Shown here: positions 45,891-56,785 of the stretch, in pieces
Position numbering within the stretch: the first letter of the stretch is position 1
How the letters are laid out: the number at the start of each line of letters is the position of its first letter
Assembly (NCBI GenBank): GCA_022113835.1
Contig: JAILWY010000011.1
Span: 1,612,001 to 1,676,000 of the forward strand
Direction of reading: 5' to 3'
Length of the DNA stretch: 64,000 nt
Origin: Atopsyche davidsoni
Lineage: Eukaryota; Arthropoda; Insecta; Trichoptera; Hydrobiosidae
The notes under the pieces: generated by a model
The model's input: only the letters and a program-made list of their open reading frames with translations
Told to the model about the DNA's origin: nothing
Databases searched by the model: none
Program-made: the position numbers and the translations under genes

Positions 45891-47449
45891 GAGTTTTTTT
45901 GATCATTTTCAGGTCGATTTTGCGAAAAATCGACTGCACTAATCAAAAAAATTTTAATGCAAAAAGTTAGATACATTCTTTCTTCCGAACACAATATATT
46001 TTTATTCCTTATAAATTTACTATTAATATGATAAATGTGTGTTTTTCCGATTGAAGTGTAGGAATTGTGAGATTCGTCCGGTACATTTTCCAAGAATCCT
46101 TAACATTTAAAAGTCTTTTTTTCAATTGGAATTAAAAGATTAAATATAAACCATGTGCGCCTTATTAATTTAAAAATTAAAAAAAAAAAATCTTTATCAA
46201 ACTTTGGTTTTAAAAAGTCGTCATTTTATCCAATTTTTCAACATCTTCAAGATTTTATTTTACCCTGAAAATGGACGTTAATTAAATAATAAAAAATAGA
46301 TAAATATAATTTAATATTTTTTTAATACTCTGTAAGAAAATCAACTCTATCAATAGAATAATAAACTAAGAATTAAATAAATCAAATGACACGATTTCTC
46401 CAGGTAAAACGGCCCTCTATTTCTGTCAGAACGGAGATAGCCTCCAAGCGAGCATGACGCCAATTCGTTTCTCGGTATTTAAAAATCGTTATTGGTTGAT
46501 TTATCGCTGTACAAGGCTTGACATCTATTAAAAAAGATATTTAAGCTCATCATGTCACTTTTTAAACATTAATTGTATTAAATTTGTGCGTATTTTGCGA
46601 GTAAAATACAAAAATGTATTTTATTTAAAAATCTACTTAGAATATTTGTGACGTGTCAGCCATGCTTGATCCATAGAGAACGGAGCAGATGACAGCTTAG
46701 GCTACTGTGCTCGTTTGTCGTTGTTAGAATTGGCAACATTGCATTGAAAGCATGTCTCTCTCTAAGATGTCAATTTGGCAACATAGCTACTTTGTACAAA
46801 TGACAATTTCGACACAGGAGCATTTGCGACCGTAATACCCGACCCAGTGATACTCAACATTTTTTTTCTTACAAGTCACACATGCAATATTTTTGAGTAA
46901 TGGCTTTTTTCAGGCAATTAGTTAGTGGGGACTTGGTTTTACACTTATTTCCCATGTATTAAATCTTAATCTTTAAAACCTAAATATATCCAAACGCCTA
47001 TTTCAAATTTAGTGTGATATTGAGATAAAACTTTTTTATTTTAGAAAAATCGGGTTTATAATTGCTACACACTACTCTCAATACGTTATCAAGGTGAGAA
47101 TCAGTAAGTCGATTTCTATATACATTTCTTGCATATTTCACTTTGGAATACGTGTTTCGGGCTGGAGGTTGAGGATGCCTGGTCTAACAGTCATTGGTCG
47201 TGTGGCCATATTCGTCAAGATCATAACGAAGTCTAACCTAAAAATTCATAATTGCATGTACAGTGGCGACGGACAGTTTGTGACAAAATTCAAAATGCCA
47301 AGAAAATACTCGCTTTCATATACATACTAAGAATCCAAAAGCGAAACGAGTAAATTTATTTTATATATTACTAGTGTCTTGTAAATCAATCGATTGGAGG
47401 AAAAATAAGAAAACTGTCGTGAATAATCATCTTGTCAGTTAGTAAATTC

Positions 47450-47704
47450 CTTCTTTTTTTAGAATTGTGTCCCTTTGATAGATCGTCAACACCTGATGGA
47501 ATTAGTGGTGATAAAATTGTGGAAGTAAAATATCCACTATCAATATCGGGAACAAGTGTTGAAGAAGCAATTCTCAACAAAAAATTAAAATTTTGGAAAA
47601 TAGATAAAAAACAGAATATTACTATAAACGTCCACCACGAATGGTATTTTCAAGTACAAGGACAATTGCACATTACTAAGCCTCCAATGAAGAGAGGCAC
47701 TGGA
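47450..47704 (+). pseudogene. YqaJ-type (PD-(D/E)xK) exonuclease domain fragment
   Basis: The frame reads STPDGISGDKIVEVKYP, then EEAILNKKLKFWKIDKK and HHEWYFQVQGQLHIT. This is the core of YqaJ-like recombinase nucleases: the D of TPDG, the E-x-K of VEVK and the QVQGQLHIT helix. Such domains occur in phage, DNA viruses and insect mobile elements. Only the catalytic core remains, and it ends abruptly after HIT. The next bases, CCTCCAATGAAGAGAGGCAC with TGGATGAAGAAGAAAAG, match the 3' tail of the local non-LTR retrotransposon, so an insertion has replaced the C-terminal part. A splice acceptor-like TTTTTTTAG precedes the frame. Confidence 0.72.
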
Positions 47705-47861
47705 TGAAGAAGAAAAGAAATAACCTGTATAATGTTCAGATTTCTGTCCAGTGTCATATATTTGTTCAATTAATAATAAATAAATGTTTTTGGTGAGATG
47801 TGTGTTTTCATTATATATATTTGGGCCTTTTTATTATAATTTACATACATATGTCTAAATA

Positions 47862-47980
47862 AATAAATATATATATATATATATATACATACATACATAT
47901 AAGTATATATATATATGTATATATATATATGCGTGTATATATACATATATATATTATATATATATATATATTTATATATG
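47862..47980. repeat. TA/CATA microsatellite
   Basis: Runs of TA interrupted by CATACATACA and GTGTA blocks. Confidence 0.9.
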
Positions 47981-48175
47981 TATTATGTCACTTTATTTTT
48001 GTATGTTGAAAACTGATTTTTTTAGAGTATTGAGTATTTATTAGAAATAAAAAAAAGCTTCCGTTTGGAAGAAGGGATTTATCTAACTTTTTGCATTTAA
48101 ATTTTTTTGGTTGGTGCATTCGATTTTTCGCAAAAGGTACGAGAAAATGATCAAAAAACTCAAATATGGAACCTC

Positions 48176-50515
48176 CAACAACGGATTTTGACTTCAGTGT
48201 GAATATTTATATTTCTTGTTTGGAATTTTTTTTGTAAAAAGGTAAAGTAGTGGTCGATTTATTGCAATTTTACTGAATTCACGCAAAGTTTACAAAAAAA
48301 TCCCATGGAAATGTGGCTTTATAGCATAATTTCAATAAGTTAAATATGACAATAATTATTTTAAAATGTTTATAAATATTTATTCCTTTTTGAATATTTG
48401 AAAAGAAAAATCAACAATATAAATTTATTAAATATTAAAAAAAAAAAAATCTTCTTTGATAATTGACCATAAATAACAAAACTTAGTCCAACTAGAACTG
48501 TCATTCAGTTTCCAATTGAAAGCTACGCTAGAGACCTCTGGTGTCCGGGTTGGTGAATGAAAACGGAATTTTTGAAAAAGTAGCCCTCTTAAATGTTGAC
48601 GATTCATTCTTTGACTGTTTTGTGAAAACTGTCGCTGTGCAATATTTTAGCATTTTATTTTATATATTTCAAAATTACTTAAAAAAAAAAAACAACTTCA
48701 TGTAATGTATACGTGACACAAAAAAAAAACACACCCGACGCCATGTCAGTGTCAATTTTACATTTGAAATAAAATGAATATATAATCAAGGCAGATGTCA
48801 GCAAAAAATACCGTGTAGAGACAAAAAATATCGTAGTAGCTTCACTAATCATTTTGTAGTGTATACAAAAATAAAAGCTTAAATATTTTTTTTTTAGATT
48901 TACAATCGGAAGTATTTTTCTTGTAGTTTATTGAAAACTGGAAATAAAAAAATATGTATATTTATTTTAATAAATTTTGTTACGTATACGTGACATTTGA
49001 TACATATGTCTAATAGCTCTTTTGTGCTGTGTTTAAACGCGATACGTCTGGACCGGGTTCACATCCTGCCGGGGTCCTTTCAGCCATACTTAACCATCGA
49101 TCGTGATTGGATGAAGCATCAGTCTGGTGATGCCGCCACCCATACCAGCCCGGGTGCGCGTGTGTCATGTACTATATGTATTACTAATGTGAAGCAATCA
49201 TGTATTTAAGACTATTAAGACTGGCTTAACAATAATTCGAGTGGGTGACGTGTTCACTGGAACAATTTGTCTTCTGCGGCGGAGTTTTTTTTTTTTTACG
49301 TTTTCTATCGTGTCGAAGAAAAGTACTGGATAATAGAAAAATAATATATCCATGATTTTTTCCCATATATGTACTAATCATTCTTATCAGTAAGTGTAAA
49401 TATTTTTGAGAGGTTTTTAAAATTTTGCTTGCCCCAATACCCAATACTAAATTCTATGGCAAATAAGTCGGTGTATATTAAAATAGACGGTCTTAAATTA
49501 GTAGCACTACTATACCATTTATGTCTACTGATAAGAAATCGAGCCGCTCACTTTTAACTACCGACAGAACAAATATCAGTCGGTTTGTTACTTACCGACG
49601 ATTTCATAACTGAGCATACTTCAATACTGACACGAAGAACTTCCAACTTTCGATAGCAAAATAATATGAATTATTTTTACTAATACCCAACAGTGTTGCA
49701 TAACATGTATTGCAAAGCCTTATTGGTTAAATGTATCATTTCGAATATGCGACAAGATGTGTTAATGCTATCTAGCTCGAGCAGACCGCATGTGTTGAGT
49801 GTTTTTCTCATTTGCTGATATAAACGAGAGTGGCATGCAGTACACTAGCAGTGACACATTGCATCCTATATAATAAAAAAATTCATAGATTGACGATGTT
49901 TTCATTCAACGCACAAAATCCACTGGACGATTTATATAATTTCAATAATGGTAGTAGTGGCGTGCGCCTATCAAGAGAGATTAAATCTCAGTTCAAATTT
50001 CAGTTTTTTATCAAATAATATCGATTGCGATGGGTTCGGTAATTTTGATTAGAACCAGAGATAACTTATCGGAGACAATTATTCGAATAAGTAAATTAAC
50101 ATTTGAAAAAGGAATGGAATGTTTTCATTCAAAAATTCGAATCGTCGGAGCGCTGTTTTGTAAAGCGGATATCCGGCCTGGCTCGCGCGACACCTCGCAG
50201 GAAATTTACCAGATTCGATCAATTATTCGAAGCTTCAATTGAAATATTTCGTTTGGGTTAAAATAATTCACAGATATTTGTTTCAGTGTGTACTTATAAA
50301 TAAGCAACCGATTTGCAGATTTTTAACCAGCATTTATATTGAATTGAATTGAATACAATTTGTTTAATCATAAATATTTTTAAATTTTAAATGAATTGTT
50401 TTTTTTTTTTTTTAATATGGAATTCTATTTCAACGACTGACTACTGGGCGCGGCGAATGCGAAGCGATCGAATTCAATAACATCGCACTTGCGGAGTATT
50501 GTTACCTAGTGAGAA
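48176..50515. other. fabp: AT-rich intron of the distal FABP transcript
   Basis: No gene is supported. At 49000-49210 a GC-richer piece with GACCGGGTTCACATCCTGCC resembles a tRNA-derived SINE (near B box). GTGGCGTGCGCCTATC at 49955 is a solo MITE end. Confidence 0.4.
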
Positions 50516-50519
50516 TGTC

Positions 50520-50705
50520 ACGGAGCTATCGCATTGTTCGGTGCGAGAACGAGTACCGAGAAGTGAACTTCTTATCGGGTGGGATTCGAACCCGACACTT
50601 CGGCTCAGGTCAGGTCACACCACCATCGTGAGACCGATATTGCTATCCCGCGAGCAGCGGGCTCGGATAACCTATAACCTCGGCGCTCAGCGAAACCCGA
50701 GCCAA
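50520..50705 (-). repeat. tRNA-derived SINE
   Basis: On the minus strand GCTCGCGGGATAGCAATATC is followed about 60 bp later by GGGTTCGAATCCC (50581-50593), a perfect RNA polymerase III B box with a T-arm stem. The upstream part GGGATAGCAATATCGGTCTC is only a loose A box. No intact cloverleaf can be folded by eye, so I call a SINE and not a tRNA gene. Confidence 0.55.
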
Positions 50706-52490
50706 AAAGACAATACCTGCGAATCACCGGTATGCTTACTTGTCTCGCAATCATTGCCGCAATGTCCGCAATAATGTTTTTTTAATGCTTATATCAAAGT
50801 GAAAAAAAAATGACGACACAGCAATAGCGCCATGCTTGAGCATGTTTCGTATCAATTTATTTTGATGCTCATCCTTGCGAAATGCACTTCAGAGGATATT
50901 AGATATCACACACGACAATATAATAGCGCACGAAACATTAACGTAGGTAAGTATGATGACAAAATTTCATATAAAAACTCTTACTCTACACGAGCAGCGA
51001 ACTATTGAATTTTAAATATTTGAAAAAGGAACAGAATGTTTATATTCAAAATTCGAACACGTTTTGAAAAATGCGTTCGGAATTCAAAAATGCAGATATA
51101 TTTTTTTTTAATTTTAAATATTATACTGCGGCAAGGCGTCGATAATTTAGCTTCCAATCCTGCGTCAGACATCGTTGATTGGACGTAATGGGCGCAGTGT
51201 ACATTGGACGGTTGTGCAGCGTTTTGTCGGACTGCGTGCGTCAATTGAATACATTGAATTTAAAACTCATGATTTACAACAAAAAAACACCGCTTCACGC
51301 GGCTAAAAATTCTCTTAGCATATTTGTCGTATTTTTACTACACCCGTGTGTACCCGCACTTGCCGGTGGGCCAGTAAGTACACATAATACTTGTTTTATA
51401 AATACAAAAAAGTACAACCGTTATATCTACTACAATAATGCGACCCAAGGTCAAAGTGGCGTATGTACGCAATGATTTTATTCAGTTTGCGCGAGTAGGT
51501 AGATGATTTAGCATTTAAAAATTACGGCTGAAGATCGTTGAATTACAATACAATACAATACAGATCATGTCGGTACCGAGAAAAAATATACGAGTCTTCG
51601 TTCGTTTGATTTTGATAAAAAAAAAAATAAAAAAACTTGCAAGCTGCGATCGTCCGAGACCGCAGAGATTTTTTGCTGTCCTTGTAAAGGATTGCTGTTT
51701 TTTGCCTCCGACTTCCCTTGGCTTGTATTCTTTGATTTTTACAAGCAAATGGCTTTTATACATTGAGGTTTAAGAATGCTATATTTTATAGGCAGTCTTG
51801 ATTGCTCTCGATTGTTGCAAACGTGTGGTTTTTGTTGAAATTTTTAGTTTTGGGAATAAAGCAGCTCACCGGTAATGTTGATTTAATGAGGAAGCCATTG
51901 TGATTGTCAGGTGAACGATTGCCTTGCGATTCGCAGAATGTAGGTACTCCAAACAAGGTATGCAATCCGAAGAATATGACTCAACAAAAAAAAAAACTCA
52001 TTATCCAGCTAAAACGAAGACTACATAGCAATGCAATCGTGCATTTTTTTATATTTCTTTCGCCTCGCGCAAAAAAAATCATAGAGTAAAAAATAGTACG
52101 AATATAAAAATAACTCATACTTTGTGGTTAAAAGTGTCAAGCACGTATTTTTTAAGCATAGTTAAAAATAAACGCTACGATATAAAATGATAACGATGTA
52201 CTAAAAGCAGTATATAAATCCTCTGCAGTGGGTAAATCTAAGAATAAGAATCTCGCTTCCTCTAATGAGCAATTTTCCGGTCGAAATCGATTTTTCAACC
52301 AACCGCACAATACCGGCGCGATGCAGATTCGCACAACCGATATAATGAATTAAAAACGCCAACACGTAAAACAAAACTGCCAAAATCGTATTACCGATTG
52401 AATTGCAATAAACCGGCATCAGTTGCATTGCAGAATCGGTGCGTACATGCGCGGAAAATAATTAAAAAAACGTGGTCAGAAAAATTCGAC
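50706..52490. other. fabp: Distal FABP intron, 5' part
   Basis: AT-rich with no gene recognised. Confidence 0.5.
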
Positions 52491-52494
52491 ATAC

Positions 52495-52567
52495 CCAACG
52501 CCTTCATGAATTCATCGAAGTTGTCGGACGTGGCGAGCTTGTATTTCTTGTTCAGGAAGGCGTCCAT
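52495..52567 (-). CDS. fabp: Fatty-acid-binding protein, distal alternative exon 1
   Basis: 73 nt of coding sequence, ATG in GCAATGGAC, 24 codons plus the first base of a split Gly codon before a GTATGT donor. It encodes MDAFLNKKYKLATSDNFDEF and MKAL(G), again matching the FABP signature. Length and phase are identical to the exon at 42110-42182. No further exon 2-4 set lies between 52495 and 42182, so the simplest reading is a second promoter of the same gene spliced over 18.7 kb to 33765. The alternative is the first exon of a duplicate gene that lost the rest. About half of the 24 residues differ between the two first exons, mainly at the N-terminal strand. Confidence 0.9.
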
Positions 52568-52770
52568 TGCGGATTGATGAATGAGATTTAGTTGGGGACG
52601 GCTGGCTGAGAGGATGGGAGTCGGTGGAGTGGGTGATGGCACTGCCGGTGCAGAGTAACCTAACAAATGGCGGAGAGCGCGGAGCAGGAGGGCCCGGGTG
52701 GAGTGCCGGCGAGAGACTGACGCGAAGTGAGCCGCGGGCCGACTCGCAGCGCCGGCCGGCCGCCATCAAG
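52568..52770 (-). promoter_or_regulatory. fabp: Distal FABP promoter region
   Basis: A ~200-bp GC-rich block directly upstream of the distal start codon, with no obvious TATA box. It ends at the tandem array beginning near 52780. The contrast with the TATA-containing proximal promoter suggests different expression control, but this is inference. Confidence 0.45.
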
Positions 52771-52779
52771 TGTCATCGC

Positions 52780-53560
52780 CGCTCCAGATGCAAGTGAAAC
52801 ACCTCAAATTTAAATCATATTTTCTTTATATTTTTATTGCGTTAAGCGAATTTTTTTAATAGATTTTTATTGCAAATTTTCTTCTCTACACAAATTGAGA
52901 TATCCGTGTACGCTACCGCCTTGGCCGCGTGATTTACCTAAGCCCCGCGACCTGCGGGGAGAGCCAAGCCATCACATGTCTTCACCGCTCCAGATGCGAG
53001 TAAAACACCTCAAATATGATTCATATTTTCTTTATATTTTTAAGTTTTATTGCACATATTCTTCTCTACATAAATTCAGTAAAAAAAATTGAGAAAGCCG
53101 TGTACGCTACCACCTTGGCCTAAGCCCCACGACCTGCGGGAAGAGCCAAACCATCACGTGTCATCCCCGCTCCGGATGCAAGTGAAACACCTCCAATCTA
53201 ATTCATATTTTTATTGCATTCAATTAAATTTTTTAAAGAGTTTTATTGCACATATTCTTCTCTACACAAATTGAGATATCCCTGTACGCTACCGCCTTGG
53301 TCGCGTGATTTACCTAAGCCTCGCGATCTGTGTCTTCGCCGCTCCAGATGCGAGTGAAACACATTAAAACTGATTCATATTTTCTTTATATTTGTATTAC
53401 ATTAAGCGAATTTTTTAAAAAGAGTTTTATTGCACGTATTCTTCTCTACACAAATTCAGTAAAAAAAAATTGAGAAATCCGTGTACGCTACCGCCTTGGC
53501 CCCGTGATTTACCTGAGCCCCGCAACTTGCGGGAAGAGCCAAATATCGTACTGTAAGCAA
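52780..53560 (+). repeat. Four-unit tandem array (172-206 bp units)
   Basis: The mark GCTCCAGATGCxAGTxAAACA recurs at 52781, 52987, 53169 (one change) and 53341, giving spacings of 206, 182 and 172 bp. Each unit continues with TTCATATTTTCTTTATATTT, TATTGCACATATTCTTCTCT, then GTGTACGCTACCGCCTTGGC and CGCGACCTGCGGGGAGAGCC. Differences between units show the array is not new. Each unit has CANNTG E-box-type hexamers (CAGATG, CACATG or CACGTG), which may be incidental. Single units are dispersed at 28205-28470, 29610-29855, 53930-54010 and 60160-60390. Confidence 0.85.
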
Positions 53561-54250
53561 AGCCCCTACAACTATTGTAAATTAACACAATAAAAAATAA
53601 TGAATAATTTTTTTTTTTTCACAAATTCAATAATGGAAATATAAACATCCATAGCCCCTAACAAGTATTGTAAATTAATATTACAAAAATAAAATTTTAT
53701 ACTATGCGTTTCATCGGCGCTCAATCGTAAATGGTGTATACTAATTTTTTTAATTGTATTAAATGATATTTAAATGCAGCGTTTTTTTTGTGTAATCGAC
53801 GTTTTTTCCAAATCGTTTTTTGTAACGTAATTTAATCATTACTTTTGTGATTGCACAATGCATCCAAGAAAATTTGATACGTTTATAAAAAAATACGTTT
53901 TTTACTCATATTTTTCCTTAGACAAACTCAATAACGAAAATAGAGAAATCCATGGGCGCTATCACCTAAGCCACATGTCGTAAACCCCACAACCTGCGCG
54001 CAGGAGCAGGGTCATTATTTATGTTTATTAAACATTTCAAGGATAATTTTATCGATACACCCGAAAACAGATTTAATAAAAAAATCATTGTTTATATACG
54101 CGTAATATCTCTGACTATATTTTTATTGAGATTTGAACGAGATTTTACAAAATCATAAAAAAAAATATTTTTATTCAATCAACATTGATTATATTGTATG
54201 GACGTTGGTGGCAATTTTATTAAATACATATTTATTATGGGCCTTTCTTA
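53561..54250. other. AT-rich DNA with one further single repeat unit
   Basis: At 53925-54010 AACGAAAATAGAGAAATCCA, then CCTAAGCCACATGTCGTAAA and CCCCACAACCTGCGCGC form one more unit of the array family. AGCCCCTACAACTATTGTAAA at 53562 and AGCCCCTAACAAGTATTGTA at 53655 form a short direct repeat. Confidence 0.5.
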
Positions 54251-54254
54251 CTTA

Positions 54255-54430
54255 TACAGCTGCACATCCACTGGCGTAAATTTCGCATCCACGAAAGTTT
54301 CCTGTTTCTAATACCCTTTTTTCATACGATTTTTTCTTGGACAGTTAGCTGCAGGATGCTATATATATTGTTTAAAAAATATGGCTAAAACAGAAGACCT
54401 TTTGTATTTTTACCATAGTCAGAAGAATAT
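54255..54430 (-). mobile_element. Non-LTR retrotransposon fragment, minus strand
   Basis: CCACTGGCGTAAATTTCGCA followed by TCCACG matches the CCACTGTCGCAAATTCCGCA block of the copies at 58595 and 60510. The frame is broken and only the 3' region remains. Confidence 0.5.
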
Positions 54431-56172
54431 GCATGCAGTTTAAGTAATTTTCATGGTGTAACAGTAATTGATCGAAGCAGCGATTATAAAAATTGCAACT
54501 ACAATCGATGCAAGATTCGCTACAATATGGAGCGGATCCATTTTAAAATCAGGGTTTCTAAATTTTTTTTCTACTCGTTATTACGCATCATTGCTACAAT
54601 TGTCTATTTACATCCTTTGTGTTAAAATATCGTTAATTACGATTAAAAAAAAAATTAATACACGCAACAATATCATTGATTATTATTAGTGTTTTTAATA
54701 ATCCGCATTTTTCTATTGCGTGCAATTGGTGGATTGGTTTCATCGTAAATCTTGTATGCATTATTACAATTATATAGGATTAATTTTAATATTATTTGAA
54801 AATATTTATAACGTCATACGTCTTTCATTTCTTCAAATTACGTATGAAGTCACGCTGGTAAAAAATGTATTTTTTATACTATGTCGATAATCGGATTACA
54901 AGTACTATATTGTAAATCTCTTTAAGTACATATTATACGTGGAGATTTTTTCATGCAAAAATGTGTCAATTCACGAATTAAAAAAAACACGTGTTGGCTT
55001 TTGGAAAAAATATTTTCTTAAATATTATGTAAGTGATGGAAAAAATACGATTTGATAATTGGCTTGATTTGTTATGATTAGGGCCGCAAAAAATATTTTA
55101 TAACCGAATTATTCATTTTTTTATCTAACAGTCACCTTTAAAATGTTTTACTTATTTGATATATATTATCGACCCCTGTGTTTACTTTCTCACCTTTACT
55201 ATTTGAACTGAACAGGTTATATTTCTGTTTATTTTAAACTGTGATATGGTAGCAGGTAGGATAAAATTAAACACGATAAGAGTCTCGGTGAGGTGCGCGA
55301 TAAAAAATAAATAAACCGTTATTGGAAAAACACCAGCTTAATTTTTCATATCGAATGTAATATTAGCGATATTGTATATTATGGAAATTTTTAAGTGATA
55401 CGCTATCAATAAAATGTATTTGCAACAATCTGCACGATATCTGATCAAATATAAAAAAAAAATCTTCCGTCATACCCAGCGGCCTGACACAACATCAGCG
55501 GCAAGGCAAGCCCGTAAATATTTGCCATGTGAGTGGTACATACTCTTTTTATATGCAAGCCTCGTCACTCGTCAAAGCTTTATTTGATGAAAAATCTGAC
55601 CTATTAGATCAGGGTAGATTGACATGGTCTCTTAGTCGTCATTTGATTTTAGTGGAAATCTTTCAAAATATATGAACCCGTACCGGTTGATCCAATAAAA
55701 GAAACGATGTCTTGAATTCTCTGTTAGACATTATTTATTACCTGGCAAAAATTATCCCAATTGTAATTGTTGAATTTCCGGCTTTTCGTGTCAAATCAGT
55801 TGGATGACATCTTGGAAGGAAAACGGCCATCGCCGTGTCTATGAACTTCCGCTCGAGCCATAATTTGAGAGATGTGATGAATGAGCAGACGGGGAGACCA
55901 TGCTTTGGAATATCTTTGGTACCTAATAATATTTAAAATATATTTTTTATGTAACCACATAGTAAAAAAATGAAACTTATATGGATGCTATAAATATATT
56001 TACAGTATTAGTTTTTTAATATTTTTTGCAGTGCACTGCGCATTTTCCTATATAATTAGAAAATGTTACGAATGGCCTATTGAAGAAGTTTTCTCATTAC
56101 AGTAATATTTTTTCTAATATCTATTTTTTTAAATTTCCAATTTTAATACGTTCTGCGTGACATCAGATAAGC
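54431..56172. other. AT-rich spacer, nothing firm
   Basis: No gene is supported. 55845-55930 contains GAGACCATGCTTTGGAATAT, loosely like the 5' block of the retrotransposon/SINE tail at 19190. Confidence 0.4.
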
Positions 56173-56450
56173 AATATGATTAGGCACATTAGTTCATATA
56201 TGGAAGATGATTTAAAGAAACTCTCAGAAAAATATCATCGTGATTTGTGTGGGATTTGAACCCACATCTCCTGGTTTACATGACCGGTGTACGAACCCTT
56301 GTACTAACGAACCACTTCCGTTTATCGAGAATTTTTAATAATCATACTCTACATATGAATCAATGTGCTCAGGCCAATCAATATTTAATATTTTTCTGAG
56401 AGTTTCTTTAAATCATCTTCTATATATGAACTAATGTGCCTAATCATATT
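56173..56450 (-). mobile_element. Foldback element with 63-bp arms around a tRNA-like core
   Basis: The arms at 56173-56235 and 56388-56450 are reverse complements at 62 of 63 positions. Between them, on the minus strand, lies AAGTGGTTCGTTAGTACAAG, then CCGGTCATGTAAACCAGG and ATGTGGGTTCAAATCCCACA (B box at 56251-56263). The order of A box, an anticodon-like TGT loop and a T-arm is that of a tRNA, closest to tRNA-Thr(TGT), but the acceptor ends do not pair and position 33 is not U. A third, diverged half-copy of the arm lies at 56341-56382. No target duplication is evident. Confidence 0.8.
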
Positions 56451-56626
56451 AGTAATAATATAATAAAACCCGTAATGGGTTATAAATACGCATCCGATTG
56501 ACCAATCAGATAAGCAGTTTTTTAGAAAAATTTATTCAGTCCCGGCATTTTTTATTCTCACATGGTAACCCCAGCCTTGTCGGCGAGACCACTTCACGTA
56601 CGTTGACAAGTGAACAGAGCCAACAG

Positions 56627-56785
56627 AGCTGCCTACACACGCTGCGACACAGCTGACAACAGACTTGTTATTTACTATAGCGTTTTTTTTATGTGTATTC
56701 TGTAGTGTTGTGCAATGAAGAAAGGACGCTTTCGGGCATTTTCTTTTCGGCTGTCGGTTGTGTCGCTGCGTGTGTAGGCAGCTTA
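56627..56785. mobile_element. CCTACACACG-family MITE
   Basis: AGCTGCCTACACACGCTGCG with ACACAGCTGACAACAGAC at the left and CGGCTGTCGGTTGTGTCGCT with GCGTGTGTAGGCAGCTT at the right: inverted repeats of ~38 bp around ~80 bp. This is the best-kept copy, about 32 kb from the cluster at 23-24.5 kb. Confidence 0.82.

Larger units (their letters stand above)
45871..48175. mobile_element. 2.3-kb inverted-repeat-bounded element carrying a YqaJ-type fragment
   Basis: A segment at about 45891-45990 reappears in reverse complement at 48064-48161. Over ~98 bp the arms are about 87% identical, sharing GATCATTTTC, TTTTGCGAAAAATCGA, TGCAC-AA-CAAAAAAATTT and AATGCAAAAAGTTAGATA. Outward of this the similarity fades (AAGTCCCACTTCTCGAG against GGTTCCATATTTGAG). 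Inside lie a nuclease-like fragment (47450-47704), long TA microsatellites and AT-rich DNA. A GTGGGGACTTGGT block at about 46922 also mirrors the left end and could mark a nested or alternative right end. No target duplication was found. Confidence 0.6.

Noticed and set aside
50570..50700. tRNA gene on the minus strand
   Set aside because: Only the T-arm/B box is convincing; no acceptor or D arm can be folded by eye.
56241..56320. Functional tRNA-Thr gene
   Set aside because: The acceptor stem does not pair and position 33 is not U. It sits inside a foldback element, so it is called a tRNA-like core only.
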